Source: Lumbricus terrestris (lineage: Eukaryota > Annelida > Clitellata > Crassiclitellata > Lumbricidae). From it: a stretch of 64,000 nucleotides of DNA. The stretch's first letter is position 1. Each line of letters opens with the position of its first letter. The stretch lies in the NCBI GenBank assembly GCA_949752735.1, contig OX457039.1, positions 46,280,099-46,344,098 on the forward strand, written 5' to 3'. Positions 12,010-34,600 of this stretch are shown here, piece after piece. A program made the position numbers and the translations under genes. The notes under the pieces are model-generated. The model was given only the letters and a program-made list of their open reading frames with translations, was not told where the DNA came from and did not search any database.

Positions 12010-12700
12010 AAGCAGTAGGCTATAGATGCTGGTCATGCTGTAGGCTATGGAAGTATGGATGCGAGGCATGGACAATAACCATTCAAAGAAATGGAGTCAA
12101 AGATATTAGCCTTCGAGAGGAAATGCTAGGCCTACAGAAAATTGATGAGAATTGGATGTAGGCTATGCAGAAAATGACATACTCAAAACTGGGATGAGCA
12201 AATAGAAGCTTATAATTTTCGTTTATTAACATTCAATCTGACAGACCGCAGAATGATTACAGATACAAGTTATACGAAATACGGCCAGCTTCGCACGACA
12301 CGCAGGTCGGCTACAACAGGCTCGGTAGCTTAACACTAATGGCCGAGCCGCAGAAAACTTTAGCCTATGCAGATAATAACAACCAGGAAGCTGGAGCTAT
12401 TTGGTCACATATGCAGAATGAGTGATGACAGAAAAATAAAGATGTTCGTGATGTGGCGTCATTGGACATATGAACCTGCCTGACGGCAGAGAACTAAATT
12501 AGGCCTAAAGAAGTTTGGAAGAATGGAGGGAGTCAAAAGTAGACCAAACAATAGGAATGTTTGGTCTACCCATCCTGTTTTGACAACAAAACAGACTGGT
12601 GCTGAGCGCCAATACAAGACCTGATACATGCGGTCTTGGAAAGACAAAAATGGCGTGGAATAACGATCGAGGATGGCAGCGGGCAACGCTGGTCCTTTGG
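12010..12700 (+). pseudogene. Degenerate LINE reverse-transcriptase C-terminal remnant
   Basis: Broken frames on the + strand give segments typical of the C-terminal tail of non-LTR retrotransposon polyproteins: a YGxEAWTI-like stretch near 12050, WM-QKMT near 12160, and a KLELFGHICRMSDDRKIK-like stretch near 12385-12440. Stops and frameshifts separate them. The clade cannot be assigned. Confidence 0.45.
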
Positions 12701-14254
12701 TTCTTGATGATGATATTTATATATGCAGCATCTCTATGGTTTAGTTTATCTCAGTGAATGTATACATAGTCTTTGGTCGGGGATGTCCCAGATATTCTGT
12801 GCACGCATGTAGCAACGTCATCAGTTTTTGCTATAACCTGGTTGTCACGGCGACTGAAGAGTAAATGTTTACCAACTTTGAGACTGATGCGGGTGGAATA
12901 GGATTCGCTTACTAAACATTAGGAGATTTTGACTAAGATATTTAAACGTTTAGGACTGATCCTAGTATTATCGTTATAACCTTTGTGAGTTTTATTTCAT
13001 CTCTTGCTTCATAGCTAGCGTGCATAATTATATACGATAGTGTTTACGTTTAGTGAAACTCTTAAGACACATTTTAAAGCTGAATGCAGGGTCCATCACG
13101 ATAGGTGCAGACCCCAATCTAAGGTTTCATATTCAGTAATGATCCAATTTTATGGGAGCGGGAGCACGCCATTATATTGACCTTTCGTCCATAGACTGGT
13201 TTAGAATGTTAGAAGACCACGCATGATATACGAAATGTAAAAAAATTATGAAAAATCTAGGAAAAAAGTCATGGTGGCAATCGTCATGGAAATATAAAAA
13301 ATGGAAAAACTTCGTGAATTTATAAAACTTAAAACTGTCTACAGAGGTATTAAAAACTAAAGCACAAACAGAAAGTTTGATGGAAGAGTCTCACAGTAGA
13401 CATCTAGTGTTTGTGTTTGATTGAGCGTACTATGACCTATCAGCTTATGTTCAATCCACGTGAAGTACTGTAGGTCTACAAATTTACAAATTAAACTGTC
13501 TTTGTTTACAAATCAAACTGTTTTTGCTTGAACATTTTGTCATATTGAGCACAAAAGAAATTTTTTTTGTTAGGGATGTTAAACGTTGATTGGAGATTCG
13601 TTTATCGATTATTGGTTTTTAGCTATTTACTAGATGGTAACCAAATCATTTTAATCATTTTTTAATCGTTGTCGTAGTTAAAGTTGTAGGAAATTATTCT
13701 CTTACTTTGTATTTACTATAGCTTAGTGGTTACCTTGAGAACAAAGTAATTGAAAAAATAAATGCTAGCTGTGTAACTCATGGTATGGTACTGTAATGCA
13801 GTACTTTAAATGCAGCGTTGTCACACATTTCTGCAAATTTTAGAATTTTGTAATGGCAAAAATGAAAAGCGATATGAAATTTGCTAACAGTGAATGAGAT
13901 GAGCCTCTTAAACACTTTTTGAAGTTTAAGACATTGCCGAATGGAATGAATCCCAACGACTATGGTTTTGTTTATCGCCGCTGAGCTGGAATAGCAGATT
14001 TCTGTGAAGGCCAGTAGAAAACTGATAATCAATTTTAATTTGGATTTCTACTATCGATAATTAATCGGTTTGCAAAACAATATTAATAACCCTACTCGGC
14101 TTTGATGGAAAAGTTCTGGCCTGTGAATTTGATCTCCGCTAGCTCCCTCAGTCATCTACACTCAAGAGAATAAAATTATTGATATAAAGACAGTGGTGGT
14201 GAAGGATCTTGCCCAATCAATTCATCAGAAATTGAGCATAGTGGAGTCCTTATG

Positions 14255-14269
14255 GTCACCATAGAAAAC
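14255..14269 (+). promoter_or_regulatory. Imperfect RFX/X-box-like motif
   Basis: GTCACCATAGAAAAC lies about 105 bp upstream of the SAXO4-like start codon. It fits the X-box RYYNYYATRRNRAC except for one extra A in the second half-site. X-boxes close to the start are common in ciliary genes, which suits the gene, but a single imperfect site can occur by chance. Confidence 0.3.
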
Positions 14270-14373
14270 CTGTACATTTACAGTCACAGTCGTAACATAA
14301 CTTTAAGTTATTTTACGAGGGGTTTGTTTTTTGGAGTTTGATGTTTATTTGTTCTTACAAATTCAGACGAACA

Positions 14374-22800
<8,427 letters not shown>

Positions 22801-23158
22801 CTCTGGCCAACTGACGAGCAGAACAAAGTCTTTGGTTGCCATCCTAAGCAGAGAGGGGGGTTCAACAGAAACTGTGAACTTGATATGCTAAGAATAGCAT
22901 ATCGGCTGTTTGAGGGAAAAGTTTGAGACTACTTATCTAATATCCTATTTTAATTTTGTTACACACCAGGAAGTGAAGTATTATATTTGCTGTGAAGTTA
23001 CATATACAGAGTAGTGAGCATTCTGTGATATATGTTATGTGCTTGAGTAACTGCTGTTTTTCATATTGAGCACGTAATATCTTTCATTTTTGTAGATCAG
23101 ATCTAATTCATGTAAATTTAAAAATCATGCTGTGATCGTACACTGTAGGCCTCTGCTG

Positions 23159-23164
23159 AATAAA
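23159..23164 (+). terminator. Candidate polyadenylation signal AATAAA
   Basis: AATAAA 359 bp after the SAXO4-like stop codon. It is the first clear hexamer I noticed downstream; no transcript evidence is available. Confidence 0.4.
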
Positions 23165-23546
23165 CAGGCGTGGAACAATGAATTTAGGATTGACAATGCT
23201 GGAACTATAGAAGCATTTGGTAGTTATGGAAACTATATTCCATTTTAAAGTTTAGTGACTGTAACACTTACTGATACATGAATAGCTTAGATGTGATATT
23301 TGACTTGTTATTATCAGAGTTGAGTCACTATTGTGTATGTATAATGCTGATTTAACCACATAATTTCCACATTTCTTTGAATTAAAAGCAATAACACAAA
23401 GCTTATGAATGTGTAGACTGTACAGTGTACAGTAATAGGTATAGTGTTCTTGTTAAAAGGCACATTGGTCACAATAACTGCTCTTCTTTCTTTTGTTCTT
23501 CTCTTCCATTGTTGTTGCCTTTGACACACAGCCACAACCGAGCACC

Positions 23547-23852
23547 CAGCGGCGGATCCAGAGACGCCCTGCCCCCATTTAGAAATTTCTTTATTTTGAC
23601 CAGCTATTCTGGCTTGGAAAGTTGACGTGGCCCACCCCATGAGTAGTTTCGTAGGCCCCGCCCCCACGAGGTCCGTCCGTAGCACAGGGGTTTAAGAACA
23701 CTGTATGACTTTAAAAAAGGTCATCATTTATTTTTGTGGGGAAAATTGTACTTTTTCCTACGAATTCGACAAATGATTAAATAAATGTTTTCCCTGTCCC
23801 AAGACCGAACATTTTGGCCTCCGCCCTTCGAAAATTTATGTATACGCCCCTG
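23547..23852. mobile_element. hAT-like MITE with 8-bp target duplication
   Basis: Begins CAGCGGCGGATCCAGAG and ends TATACGCCCCTG. The flanks are CGAGCACC (23539-23546) and CAAGCACC (23853-23860), an 8-bp duplication with one mismatch. Internal sequence is rich in G/C runs and has no coding capacity. CAG...CTG ends and 8-bp duplications are typical of hAT elements. Confidence 0.6.
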
Positions 23853-23860
23853 CAAGCACC

Positions 23861-25646
23861 TGCAGGTATTTTTACAGGGAATGGGGGGGAAAGCTCTTAT
23901 TTTTTTAACAAAAGTATGAAAATGCAATGCAGGAAACTAAGAACATTGTTATTGTATAGTCTAGATGCAATAGAGGTTTCTAAATGTAAATTTTTCAACT
24001 TCCGTATCATTTAATATCATTAGTGCTTTAGTGTGAATAAATTTGTTTAAGACTCAAAACTAGGTTTTTCCAAGGGGTGACAAGTGCCCCATGTGCGGGC
24101 ACCCATGCCCTTGGCTCTTCTTCTCTAGACATAGATGCCAAGTTCTTCGGACATTTTTTCATAAACATAATCTAACCTCCATCGAATCTGGCTATGCTCG
24201 ATAATAGAAATTGCTTCCACTGTCACTACCTCCATGGTCCTCTCAAGCTTGACCATTGCAGTAAGGACCTCTTAATTCCTACATGTACATCATGGTAAGG
24301 ACTGTAAGGGCTTATAGGCTACCAGTACCAGCGTCTCAACATTGAATCCGCCCAATCATTCTCTATGCAAGCCAATTGTATACCAACATGCAGAATAAGT
24401 GGTTGAGCATCCATTACATCGTGTAATCATTCCAGACAAGACATATTATACTTGAAGAAGAGGACACCATTTGGATCGAAAAGAGAAGCAGACCTGATCG
24501 AGGAAGAAAATCAACACCAAAGTAGTAGCCTACTTTTGGCTACAGGAATTTTTACACGAAAATGCTTTGCTCAAAAGTCCGCATACATGTATAGTTGTAT
24601 ACATGTAGGTTATACTTGTGCATAGAAATAACAACATTGAATTAAATTACAAACTTGGAAACATGTAAATAAACCATAAACAGTTGAACATATTATATAT
24701 ATGACCAAATAATAGAGATAATAATCATTAGAGGCCTACAGGTGACCTGAACGTTGGAAGTCTTGGTGAAAAATAATCTGATTGCTTATAGTTGAAATTG
24801 TTGAAACAAACCATATTGCTTTGAGACAGCTGGATCATTCATTTAAAGTACATGTAATGGCTAAGCATTGTTTGTAAGCCTACGACTAGGCCTATAGGTC
24901 TACTGCATTATTGCTACATTGACTTGAGTTGTCAGAAACGGACTCGAACCTCATCCTATGCATAGGCCTACAATGTAACAACTTGTTATGAAATAGTCAG
25001 CCTTAACTTATAAATGCAAATCAATGAGTTCTATGCGTTGCAGGCCTAAACGTTCTACATTCTACAGGTTGCTCCGACAATCTCGCAATTTTAGGAGCTA
25101 CCAACACCCATACAAACGACATCTTGCCTGCTACAAGGCCTACTTCAGAAAAACGATCGTAGGCCTACGTTGTGCTGAAACAACTAACTACGCTTAGAAA
25201 ATGTTACTCAGACGTATTGAGAAGATCTTAATATGAACATCAAAAGTTTTGAAAGTCGTTGGCATAATCTGAAACGATTAGTTGAAATAGACGAATCCCA
25301 TATTAGGCTCATAGGCCTAGGCCAATGTAGTGTCATTCGATAGACCTAGACTATATAGGCCTAGGCCTACTTTTCTGGGTCCACTAACAGACAACAAAAT
25401 GTAATCTACACGCTGAGAATCCGTTTTAACAAGCGACTCAATCATAAAACGTTTTCGGAAAAGTCGTTTTTTGGATGAGGTCTGTTTTCTTGTCAAGTGA
25501 AGGAGGAAGGTCCATGCGCCACAGCAGGACGACGACGGTCCGTTGCTAGAGTTAAGAAAAAGCGCATAATAAATAGTCAAGAGTAAAATATTCAGTGGTG
25601 AGGAGGAGATGTCTTTATCGAAGAGTGAGGGACAATAATTATGACG
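23861..25646. other. Intergenic region between the two multi-exon genes
   Basis: The two genes converge here. No exon, RNA gene or clear transposon is seen, only AT-rich unique sequence with TAGGCCTA octamers. The 3' untranslated region of the minus-strand discoidin gene should extend into its right end. Confidence 0.4.
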
Positions 25647-28600
25647 TCACTCGTAGACCATGACTTCGCAGAGTATGGCTCCGAACAGTCGGCTGTATCG
25701 GTTTGGAACACCCGACGCCTCGATGTAGACGTATCGTCCCTTCATGGGACTGGTGCAGGCGATGTGAAGCCTCGGCTTGAAGAGGGCTTCATTCAGTCTG
25801 GTCAGGTAGCCACACGTGTTGTCATGGCTGTCGATCTCCTCCTTGCCACCGCGGTTGTTCACGTAGACGGTCAGACGGTCCAGGTTGTGCATGTAGTCCT
25901 GCTGAGTGCCACGAGCATCTGACAGCAAAACAAACGCATACGGTAAACGCTTCATGCTGGATAGTGGATACGCCTAGTATAACTCCGCCACTGGTTGCAC
26001 TCTGCCAATGCCAGTCCCAAGCCTGGATAAAGGAGGAGGGCGTCGCTAATGGTCTTTGCTACCACACAGTGACGTTAAACTGCAACTATGCGCCTAGTAG
26101 GCCTATACACTCCATTGCAAAGAACATCCGTGAAAATAAATCCCATAAACTCACAATCCAAGTTGCCATTCTTGACTTTCGAATCTTCACTTTGCTAAGT
26201 TTTCTTACAGTCACGCAACCCTTCTGATCTAGGCGGTATTTGCTACACGTAACCTACACTTTAAAATGCCATAGATCTATGTATTATGTAGCCTATATAG
26301 AGCTTGCGACTCATTCATCCACATAGGCTCACGACCTTGCGTTTCAATTAGAACTTTAACAATGAATTTTCATATAGGCCTATACGACGCGAGAAGCGCT
26401 TCTAAAAAAGTACTGAAAAGTCGCTGCAGCAAAATTGTAGGCCAATTATAGGCCAACGTGTAGCCTACGGTTCGTCTAAACATAGCCTATGGGCGTTATT
26501 ATAGGGAGGCTATAATATTCCACAGACATGCAGGCAACTATAGGCCTATATACCTACATAGGCATATACGCACCCTTTTGTTTAGCCATCCATGTCAAGA
26601 TGACGACGCCGGAGATGTCCGCCTTTCGTCCGAGGTCGACCATCCAGACTGGTTTCTCGACGTAGAAGTTGTCCAGTATGGTACAGCTGTGCGTCGTATG
26701 GTCGGACTCGCCGTCGACCGCACGACCCGCATGCCCGTGGATCCACTGGTTCTGAATGTGACGCTTGATCTGCGTTCGACGACTGTTGATGAACGATTCC
26801 TTCTTGAAAGCGAGATTCTCAACTGCAAGAAGAAATGAAATCAATCGGAGTTAGTGCGTCAATTGTTTTATTGGAAAAATCGTAGTTCATATAATATATT
26901 ATATTCTTGTTGTTACCTAGCAGGTGCAGGTAGGCTAATTGGCTACCGGTATACCAGATGATGATGCATTGACGGCTACCGACGGGCACGTGCCTACCGA
27001 GTAGCATATGTGCTGAAAACCAGTGCAAAACACGGTCATTGCACGTAGGCCTACTCTGGAAGTGCGAGTCCTAATTAAGTCGCTATAAGAGACCCAAAGA
27101 GGGAGGTTGACGCTAACCAATCTTCACTGCGAAACAACGTCGTTAAAAACAGCAACTGACCATGTTCATATATTCATATATACTTCTATAGGCTAGCAAT
27201 AATAATTAATTCAGTTATATATTATCATTATCATGCATAAGATTTTAATTTGGAATGATTGGGTTTAGTCGTGAAAATCAGTTTCCTTCCTTCTCCTTCT
27301 CCCCTCCCCTCCCCTCCCTTCCCCTCCCTGTCCCTATCCCTCTTCTTCTTTCTTCTCTTCCATCAGTTTCCTGACGATGAGGTCCTTATGAAGTTTCTCA
27401 ACAGTGTTCTGTCCCTGATAATTTCGCCCACCATGGTCAAGTTCGTGTTTTTGCCTATTAAATCTTCCCTGATATTGTCTATCCATTTCTTTCGTTGTCT
27501 CCCCCTACTCCTTTCTCCTTCAACGTGTCCATGCAGGGCCGTGAGTGGTAATCTTTTGCCGTCCATCCTTTCGACGTGACCATACCACTTGAGTCTTCTC
27601 TTTTGTATCTTTTCTACTGCCGTTTCCTCTGCTCCTACTTTGTACTAGTTTGTAGTTCCTTTCTTGTTGCTGTGTTTCTGTCTTTCTGATCTTAATTTTG
27701 TCTCTTCTGCTTATACCCTTGATTCTCCTTAGCCAGCTCATTTCCACCACCAGTATACAGGGTGGCTCAAAAAAAAACGTACCACCGGGGAAAATGCGAT
27801 ATCTTCGCCGCCGATTGAACTTTTTCTGCGAAAATATCCCAATTTGTAGGAGAATGAATTTCCAACAATCCCTGAAAGTTTCATTTGAAACTTTTCATGT
27901 TTGCAAAAGTTACAGCTGTTCAAACTTAAAATTTCGTTTTTTCAAATATCCGCGTAAAATTTACGTCACTTGTAGATTTCCATGTCATATGATATCACTT
28001 TTCCCTACGACCTCAGCATTCGGTTTTGCAGTTTATTGTAAGGTATAATGAGAGTGTCCACTCTCTGCCTTAACACAAGCTCAAATTCTTTTTGTGAAGC
28101 TCAGTATGGCCTTGTTGGTCGGGTCCTGCGGCAACTGACCCCACATTAGCAGCAAGACTTGCTTCAGCTGGCCAATGTTCTCCAACTTGGGATTAAATGT
28201 CTTGCAGCGTTCCAGCATAGCTCCCCAGACGTGATAAACAAGAGGGTTAAGGTCTGGCGAGTTTGTAAATCATCTTTGCCAATGCATTTACTTCAGTTGA
28301 TGTCAATAAGGTAGCGCCATCATAATCAACCTTGCCGTGCGAGCAAGCAGGCGCACTGTCCTGCTGCATAATAAAACCAGATGTTAGAGCATACCTGGTC
28401 TTCAATGAGTCTGGGTAAGCGAGTTCAATGATGAGTTTGACAATCATCTAACCTACTGAATTGGATTAATTGCAGTCTTTTCTTGCAGCCGCAACACACG
28501 CCGGCATATCTGATGCCGAAACCACGATTTGCTTTGCAAACTTGACCTTTCGATTACCAAGCGAATTTCGTGAAAATCGCGCTTTTTCCGTCAGATCAAG

Positions 28601-31600
28601 CGACCACTTCCTGCCTCTCTTCCGACATCTGATCTTCGTTACATAAACACGTTTGCAGATAGTCTTCAATGTGCTCAGGCTCCACTTTTCACTGGGTATT
28701 TTGCTATGATCACGCGATGTCTCAGTCTCTGTTCATGCAAAGTCCGAGTTCCCATTTGATCTTTTGCAGAAACTTTGCCCATGACGTTCATTGTTTGGGT
28801 TCACCAATTGAGACCTTAATCTATAAAATATCACCAAATACCAGCAGATTGCTTCATAAACAGCTTCTTTACAGCTCATAGTGAGGTCGTATGACATCAT
28901 CATCAATGTGTGTGTGTTGCAATTTGCCAAACATCCTAATGAAATCACTTGTATTGGAGCATGATTCTCCGGATAATTGAAAAAACGAAATTTTAAGTTT
29001 GAACAGCTGTAACTTTTGCAAACATGAAAAGTTTCAAATGAAACTTTCAGGGATTGTTGTATATTCATTCCCCTTCAAATTGTGAAATTTTCGCAGAAAA
29101 ACCCCAATCGGCTGCGAAGATATCGCATTTTCCCCGGTGGTACGTTTTTTTTTGAGCCACCCTGTAGTCTCCTTCAGTAGCCTACGATTAATTGTAGCAA
29201 TTTCTTGAGACACCATTCATGTTGTTGCTTTCTATCTTGAAATTGATTTCTTGCAAGCGAAATTATTATAGACTGAATGCGACTTAAAAGACAAACGATG
29301 AAAGGGACTCTGGTTAGTAGCCTACTAATGAAATAACGAGAGTAGTAGGTAGAGTATTGGTTCTATATCAAAAGGCACTATTGTTTCTATATCAGCACCC
29401 CCCACCTGATATAGAAAAGCTCATTAATATTGATGACAAATAGTCACGTGACTAATTAATATTCATGTAATGCTATGAGGTCATAATTGGAGTACGTTCT
29501 GGAAGCCGTACGTGTGTTTGTATGTGTGTATGTCTGTTTGTATGTGTGTATGTCTGCTTGTATGTCTGTCTGTCTTTGTGCATGTTTGTGCCTGTCTGTG
29601 TGTATACCTAACTGACTATAAGCAGCCTTTAATGACATACCTAATTAATATTCATGATGTGACGTCATCTACGAGAACTTTCTCCAAGATTCCAGTAACT
29701 GTTTGTATGTCTGCCTGTATGTCTGTCTGTCTTTGTGCATGTTTGTGTCTGTCTGTGTGCATACCTAGATGCTATCACGCTTTGCCTATTTGCATGTTGA
29801 CTATTGTCCTTTGTGGATGTGACTCTCATTATGCACGTGAGATCGCTATCAATCCAACCGTCCTCGTCTCACATTAATTTTAAAAAGAGCTAAGAATTGA
29901 CCATCTTCACTCACATAGTTCATTCTATATGCGCTACATAATCTTTTATTCACAATTGTCATAAGCAATAAATCAATACAATCAGCAGCGGCGTTTCTTA
30001 AAATTTATTCAGCGCTGCATCTTAAAAAGAGGAAACATTTACGGCACCCTCCTCGATTATGCAGGAATTGCACTGGCAGAGCGACAGACAGACCTTTCTA
30101 CGCAAGGCGCATCTAATAAGCGTATTGGAGATATAAGGGTAAAATTTGGAACATATAGAAGTTTAGAGTAAGGGCGCGAGCGTATACTCGCTGAATATCG
30201 AAGTTTGCGCAGAGCATCGGGACAGCGACACCAGAAACCACCCAGCGTGACGGAACACGAGTCTGACAAAGCCGACCTCTGTGCCCTCCGGCATCTGACG
30301 GACGCTGTGTATGACCAATGTGTTAACAATGGACCGATCACGCGTGCCTTATACAAAGGCCAGTCCTTAACAATACTGGATTGCCCTAAGGATAGAATTC
30401 TCTAGAAGATTCATTGTTGTGGCTTAATGCTCTTTACAGTGCATGCACAACGTCCATTATGTTTGACTTGCAGAGGTGACGAAGAGATAATTAATGTCAT
30501 ACCACTCCAACGGCTGCTGTCGTGTATAATGCCGTACACATAATCATTTAAATGTTAAGGTTTATTTGAAAATTTGTAAAGTCACCTCCTTTAAACAGTC
30601 ATGCGAACTGTTGCGGCTAAAGAACAAACGTCAACTATATTCCAACTGGGGATGGCCCTCTCCAGTTAAGACGTCTTGGGACTGGCACCCAACAGCAGAG
30701 GGGCTAGTTTGCTGTATACAAGCTGACAAAAATTAAAGCATAATCGACGATATATGCTAACAAAGTCTATTGAATCGCTGTATGGTAACAAAATTCAATA
30801 GCGTCACCCTCCTTCTTTACACAGGCTTAGGACTGGCACTACACACTGGTAGCAGCCAGGGGGGCTTAGTTCGCTAGAATTTGATGAAAATTCAAGGACA
30901 TTCGACACTGTGTGCTAACAATGACCACAGTCGTTAGCCTTTGCACGCGTGGCTGTATCTATGTCAGTACACCAGCCTCTAATCTTGACAATAATATCTG
31001 TTACACGGTAAAGTTATGCACGCAGATGCAGTGGAAACTTACAATAATATCTGTTACATGGTAAAAGTTATGCACGCAGATGCAGTGGAAACTTACAATA
31101 ATATCTGTTACATGGTAAAAGTTATGCATGCAGATGCAGTGGAAACTTACACGTGCATTCTATTGGTACACTGTTAAAGCTAAGGGTGCTGATGGGGTGG
31201 AAACTCCCACTTAATGGTGCACTCTATTACTACACTGTTAAAGCTAAGGGTGGAGTTGCGGTGGAAACTCTCACTTAATGGTGGACTCTATTACTACACT
31301 GTTAAGGCTAAGGGTGGAGATGCAGTGGAAACTCCCACTTAATGGTGGACTCTATTACTACACTGTTAAAGCTAAGGGTGGAGATGCATTGGAATCTTAC
31401 ACATATAGGTGGATTCGATAACTACACTGTTAAACGTAAGGGTGAAGATGGGGTGGGAACTCCCACTTAATGGTGGACTCTATTACTACAATGTTAAAAC
31501 GAACAACATAGCATTTTAGCTATAAGGCGCAATTTTTATCCTTCCATACCACATCCTCCCTTCCTCCATCACTCCCTTCCTCCCTCCTTTCTCATTCCAT

Positions 31601-34600
31601 TGGAGTGTGATTTACTTGGTATTTTCAAACAGTGAAACGTTAAGTATTAATGAAAATGCGAACAATATAGCATTGTAACTATAAGATGTAATTTTATCCT
31701 TCCATGCCACATCCTCCCGTCCTCCATCCCTCCATTTATTTCTCATTCCAATGAATCCTACACTATGAAGCGTTAAAAATAGAGGAAAATTTGATCATTT
31801 TAACTTTCAAACCTCAATTTTACCATTCCATACTACTATCCACCCCTCCTACTCCCAGTCTTCTTCCATTTTTCATTCCAGTATTCTTGCATTATTGTGC
31901 AGTCTCAAACACTGAAACGCTAAGAATTGAGGAAATTTGAATTATTGCAACTATGTTGGTTCAATTTTACCATTCCTTGCTCTTAATGCTTACACATTTC
32001 AACATCTCAACCATGCAAATTCCACAATTCCTGACCTGCTTACTTACTTACTTACAAAATCTCAGCACTTCAACAGCTTTACACATACACAACCCTGCGC
32101 CTGTCTCTCATTTCTTCACTCATTCAATTCTAAATACTTGCATCTTTCAACATCTCATCCATGCAAATTTTATCATTCCTAGTCTGCTTACTTACTTATT
32201 CACAAAATTTCAGCAATGCATCAGCTTTACACATGCACAATTCTGTACATGTTTCTCATTTCTTCTTCTTCTTCACTTCTTGAGCATTCAGTTCTAAATA
32301 CTTGCATCTTTCAACATCTCATCCACGCAAATTTTATAATACCTAGTCTGCTTACTTACTTATTCACAAAATTTCATCAATACATCAGCTTTACACAGGC
32401 ACAATTCTGTACATGTTTCTCATTTCTTCTTCTTCTTCTTCTTCTTCTTCTTCTTCTTCTTCACTTCTTGAGTTCTTACTTCTTGCTTGTTTCAACACCT
32501 CAATCGCACAAATTCCGCAATTCCTATCATAGTTACTTATATTTGTAAGTAAGTAAGAAAATGAAATGACCATGACTACAATGCATATCAGCTGAAGGAG
32601 TGGATATAATTTTTAGTTACACAGTTTATAAAAATAGCCGGATGAGAGATGGAATGGCAGAAAAAGATTCTCACTTCATTTCAAATGGATACTAAAATGG
32701 GCGACTGAACAAGTACATACAGTGTTGGTCGATTTATTATGTGAAGCGGTAGTGTGCAAGAAGCAACGAGGATGAGAAGGATGAGAAGGATGAGGATGAG
32801 GAGGAGGAGGAGGAGGAGAGGAGGAGGTGAAAGTATGAGTCTTAGAAGTATGAGTTCTTAGTTTTCCACCTTATGCGATGCGACATTCATTGAAATTGGC
32901 TTCAAATAGATTGCAGGACTTAGTAATTTTGAATGCTACATTGGTGAACTCACAATATGTAAGCCGATTATTTTGAAACTTGCATGTGCAAAGCAATGCT
33001 TGCACGGATTTTCTAGTTGTGAAATGCCAAATGTTGAAGGAAACGAGCGGCACTTAATGCTCTGCTCTGTTTCCGTTACAATACTTTACTCTACTTTGTA
33101 CAGAATTGTAATTTTCGAATGCATGAAATGGTATGCGATGCGATATTCATTGAAATTGGCTTCAAATAAATTGCAGGACTTAGTAATTTTGAATGCTACA
33201 TTAGCGAACTCACAATATGTAAGACGATTATTTTGAAACTTGCATATGCAAAGCAATGCTTGCATGGATTTTCTAGTTGTGAAATGACAAATGTTGAAGG
33301 AAACGAGTAACACTCAACGCTCTGTTCTGGTTCTGTTACAATACTTTACTCTACTCTGTACGAAATTGTAAATTTCGAATGCGTGAAAGGGTAAAGTACG
33401 CAAGTCTTAGACGCCACTTTTAATTCTTTTAGTTTGACAACATGTGTGTCAGTTGAGATGAGTCATCATGTTATGTAACAATGTCAGTTTCCTATAGTAA
33501 AGTCGTGTAGGAGGAGGGGGAGGGGTGTATTCACATAGTGGAACGCACTGCTTGAAATGAAGATGGGTAAGTTTATTGCACATAGAAATCAGCATTCGTA
33601 TGTATTTTCGTTTCGTAAGACGACCGCAAGTTTAGCTGAGTCATCAACTTGTGCAAAAAGTGTGTGTTTGGTTGAATACATGCATGTTGTTGGAAGGTTC
33701 AGCGAGAAGAAGTATGTCGCACTTTGAGCTAAATATGCAGCATTGCAATCGCATGCACGGCCACCTTAGCAGAAATTCTTGTATCGTACAGCTAAAATTA
33801 TAAGTCACTCAAATTTTTTTCACCAAGTCAAAGCGCATCCACCCCTGAAAATGCTGTGACGGGCGTCAAGGTGGACCGAGCGGCGCTTGTGGCGGCGGCG
33901 TTTCCTTCTCGGGGACGGCGGCGGTTCTTGCGATCTTGATCCGATCCACCTTGTGACGAGAAATCCACGCGATTGCGCGCAATGGTAGTGTGTGAAAACT
34001 GTGAAACGATGAGTATGAGATGAGGCTGCGCGCAATCGTATGGATTTCTCGTCACAAGGTGGATCGGATCAGATCGCTAGAACCGCCGCCGTCACCTGAG
34101 ATGGAAACGCCGCCGCCACAAGCGCCGCTCGGTCCACCTTGACGCCCGTCACAGCATTTTCAGGGGTGGATGCGCTTTGACTTGGTGAAAAAAATTTGAG
34201 TGACTTATAATTTTAGCTGTACGATACAAGAATTTCTGCTAAGGTGGCCGTGCATGCGATTGCAATGCTGCATATTTAGCTCAAAGTGCGACATACTTCT
34301 TCTCGCTGAACCTTCCAACAACATGCATGTATTCAACCAAACACACACTTTTTGCACAAATTGATGACTCAGCTAAACTTGCGGTCGTCTTACGAAACGA
34401 AAATACATACGAATGCTGATTTCTATGTGCAATAAACTTACCCATCTTCATTTCAAGCAGTGCGTTCCACTATGTGAATACACCCCTCCCCCTCCTCCTA
34501 CACGACTTTACTATAGGAAACTGACATTGTTACATAACATGATGACTCATCTCAACTGACACACATGTTGTCAAACTAAAAGAATTAAAAGTGGCGTCTA

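Larger units (their letters stand above)
7273..14373. other. Intergenic region between GPCR and SAXO4-like gene
   Basis: No gene is supported. Contents I can name are an interspersed repeat (7555-7657), a MITE-like element with internal tandem copies (10775-11450), remnants of a LINE C-terminus (12010-12700) and a short RFX-like motif just upstream of the SAXO4-like start. A 115-codon ORF at 9636-9983 has no recognisable domain. Confidence 0.5.

Noticed and set aside
26554..26838. Plus-strand ORF opposite the fucolectin exon, and similar plus-strand ORFs at 25641, 40224, 41455 and 43155
   Set aside because: These mirror the minus-strand exons of the discoidin-fucolectin gene, whose domains and splice phases are consistent.
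29512..29877. Cys-rich 121-codon ORF and its mirror at 38134-38499, as a Cys-rich peptide gene
   Set aside because: The Cys pattern comes from degenerate TGTATGTC repeats in the palindrome arms, with no precursor layout or splice context.
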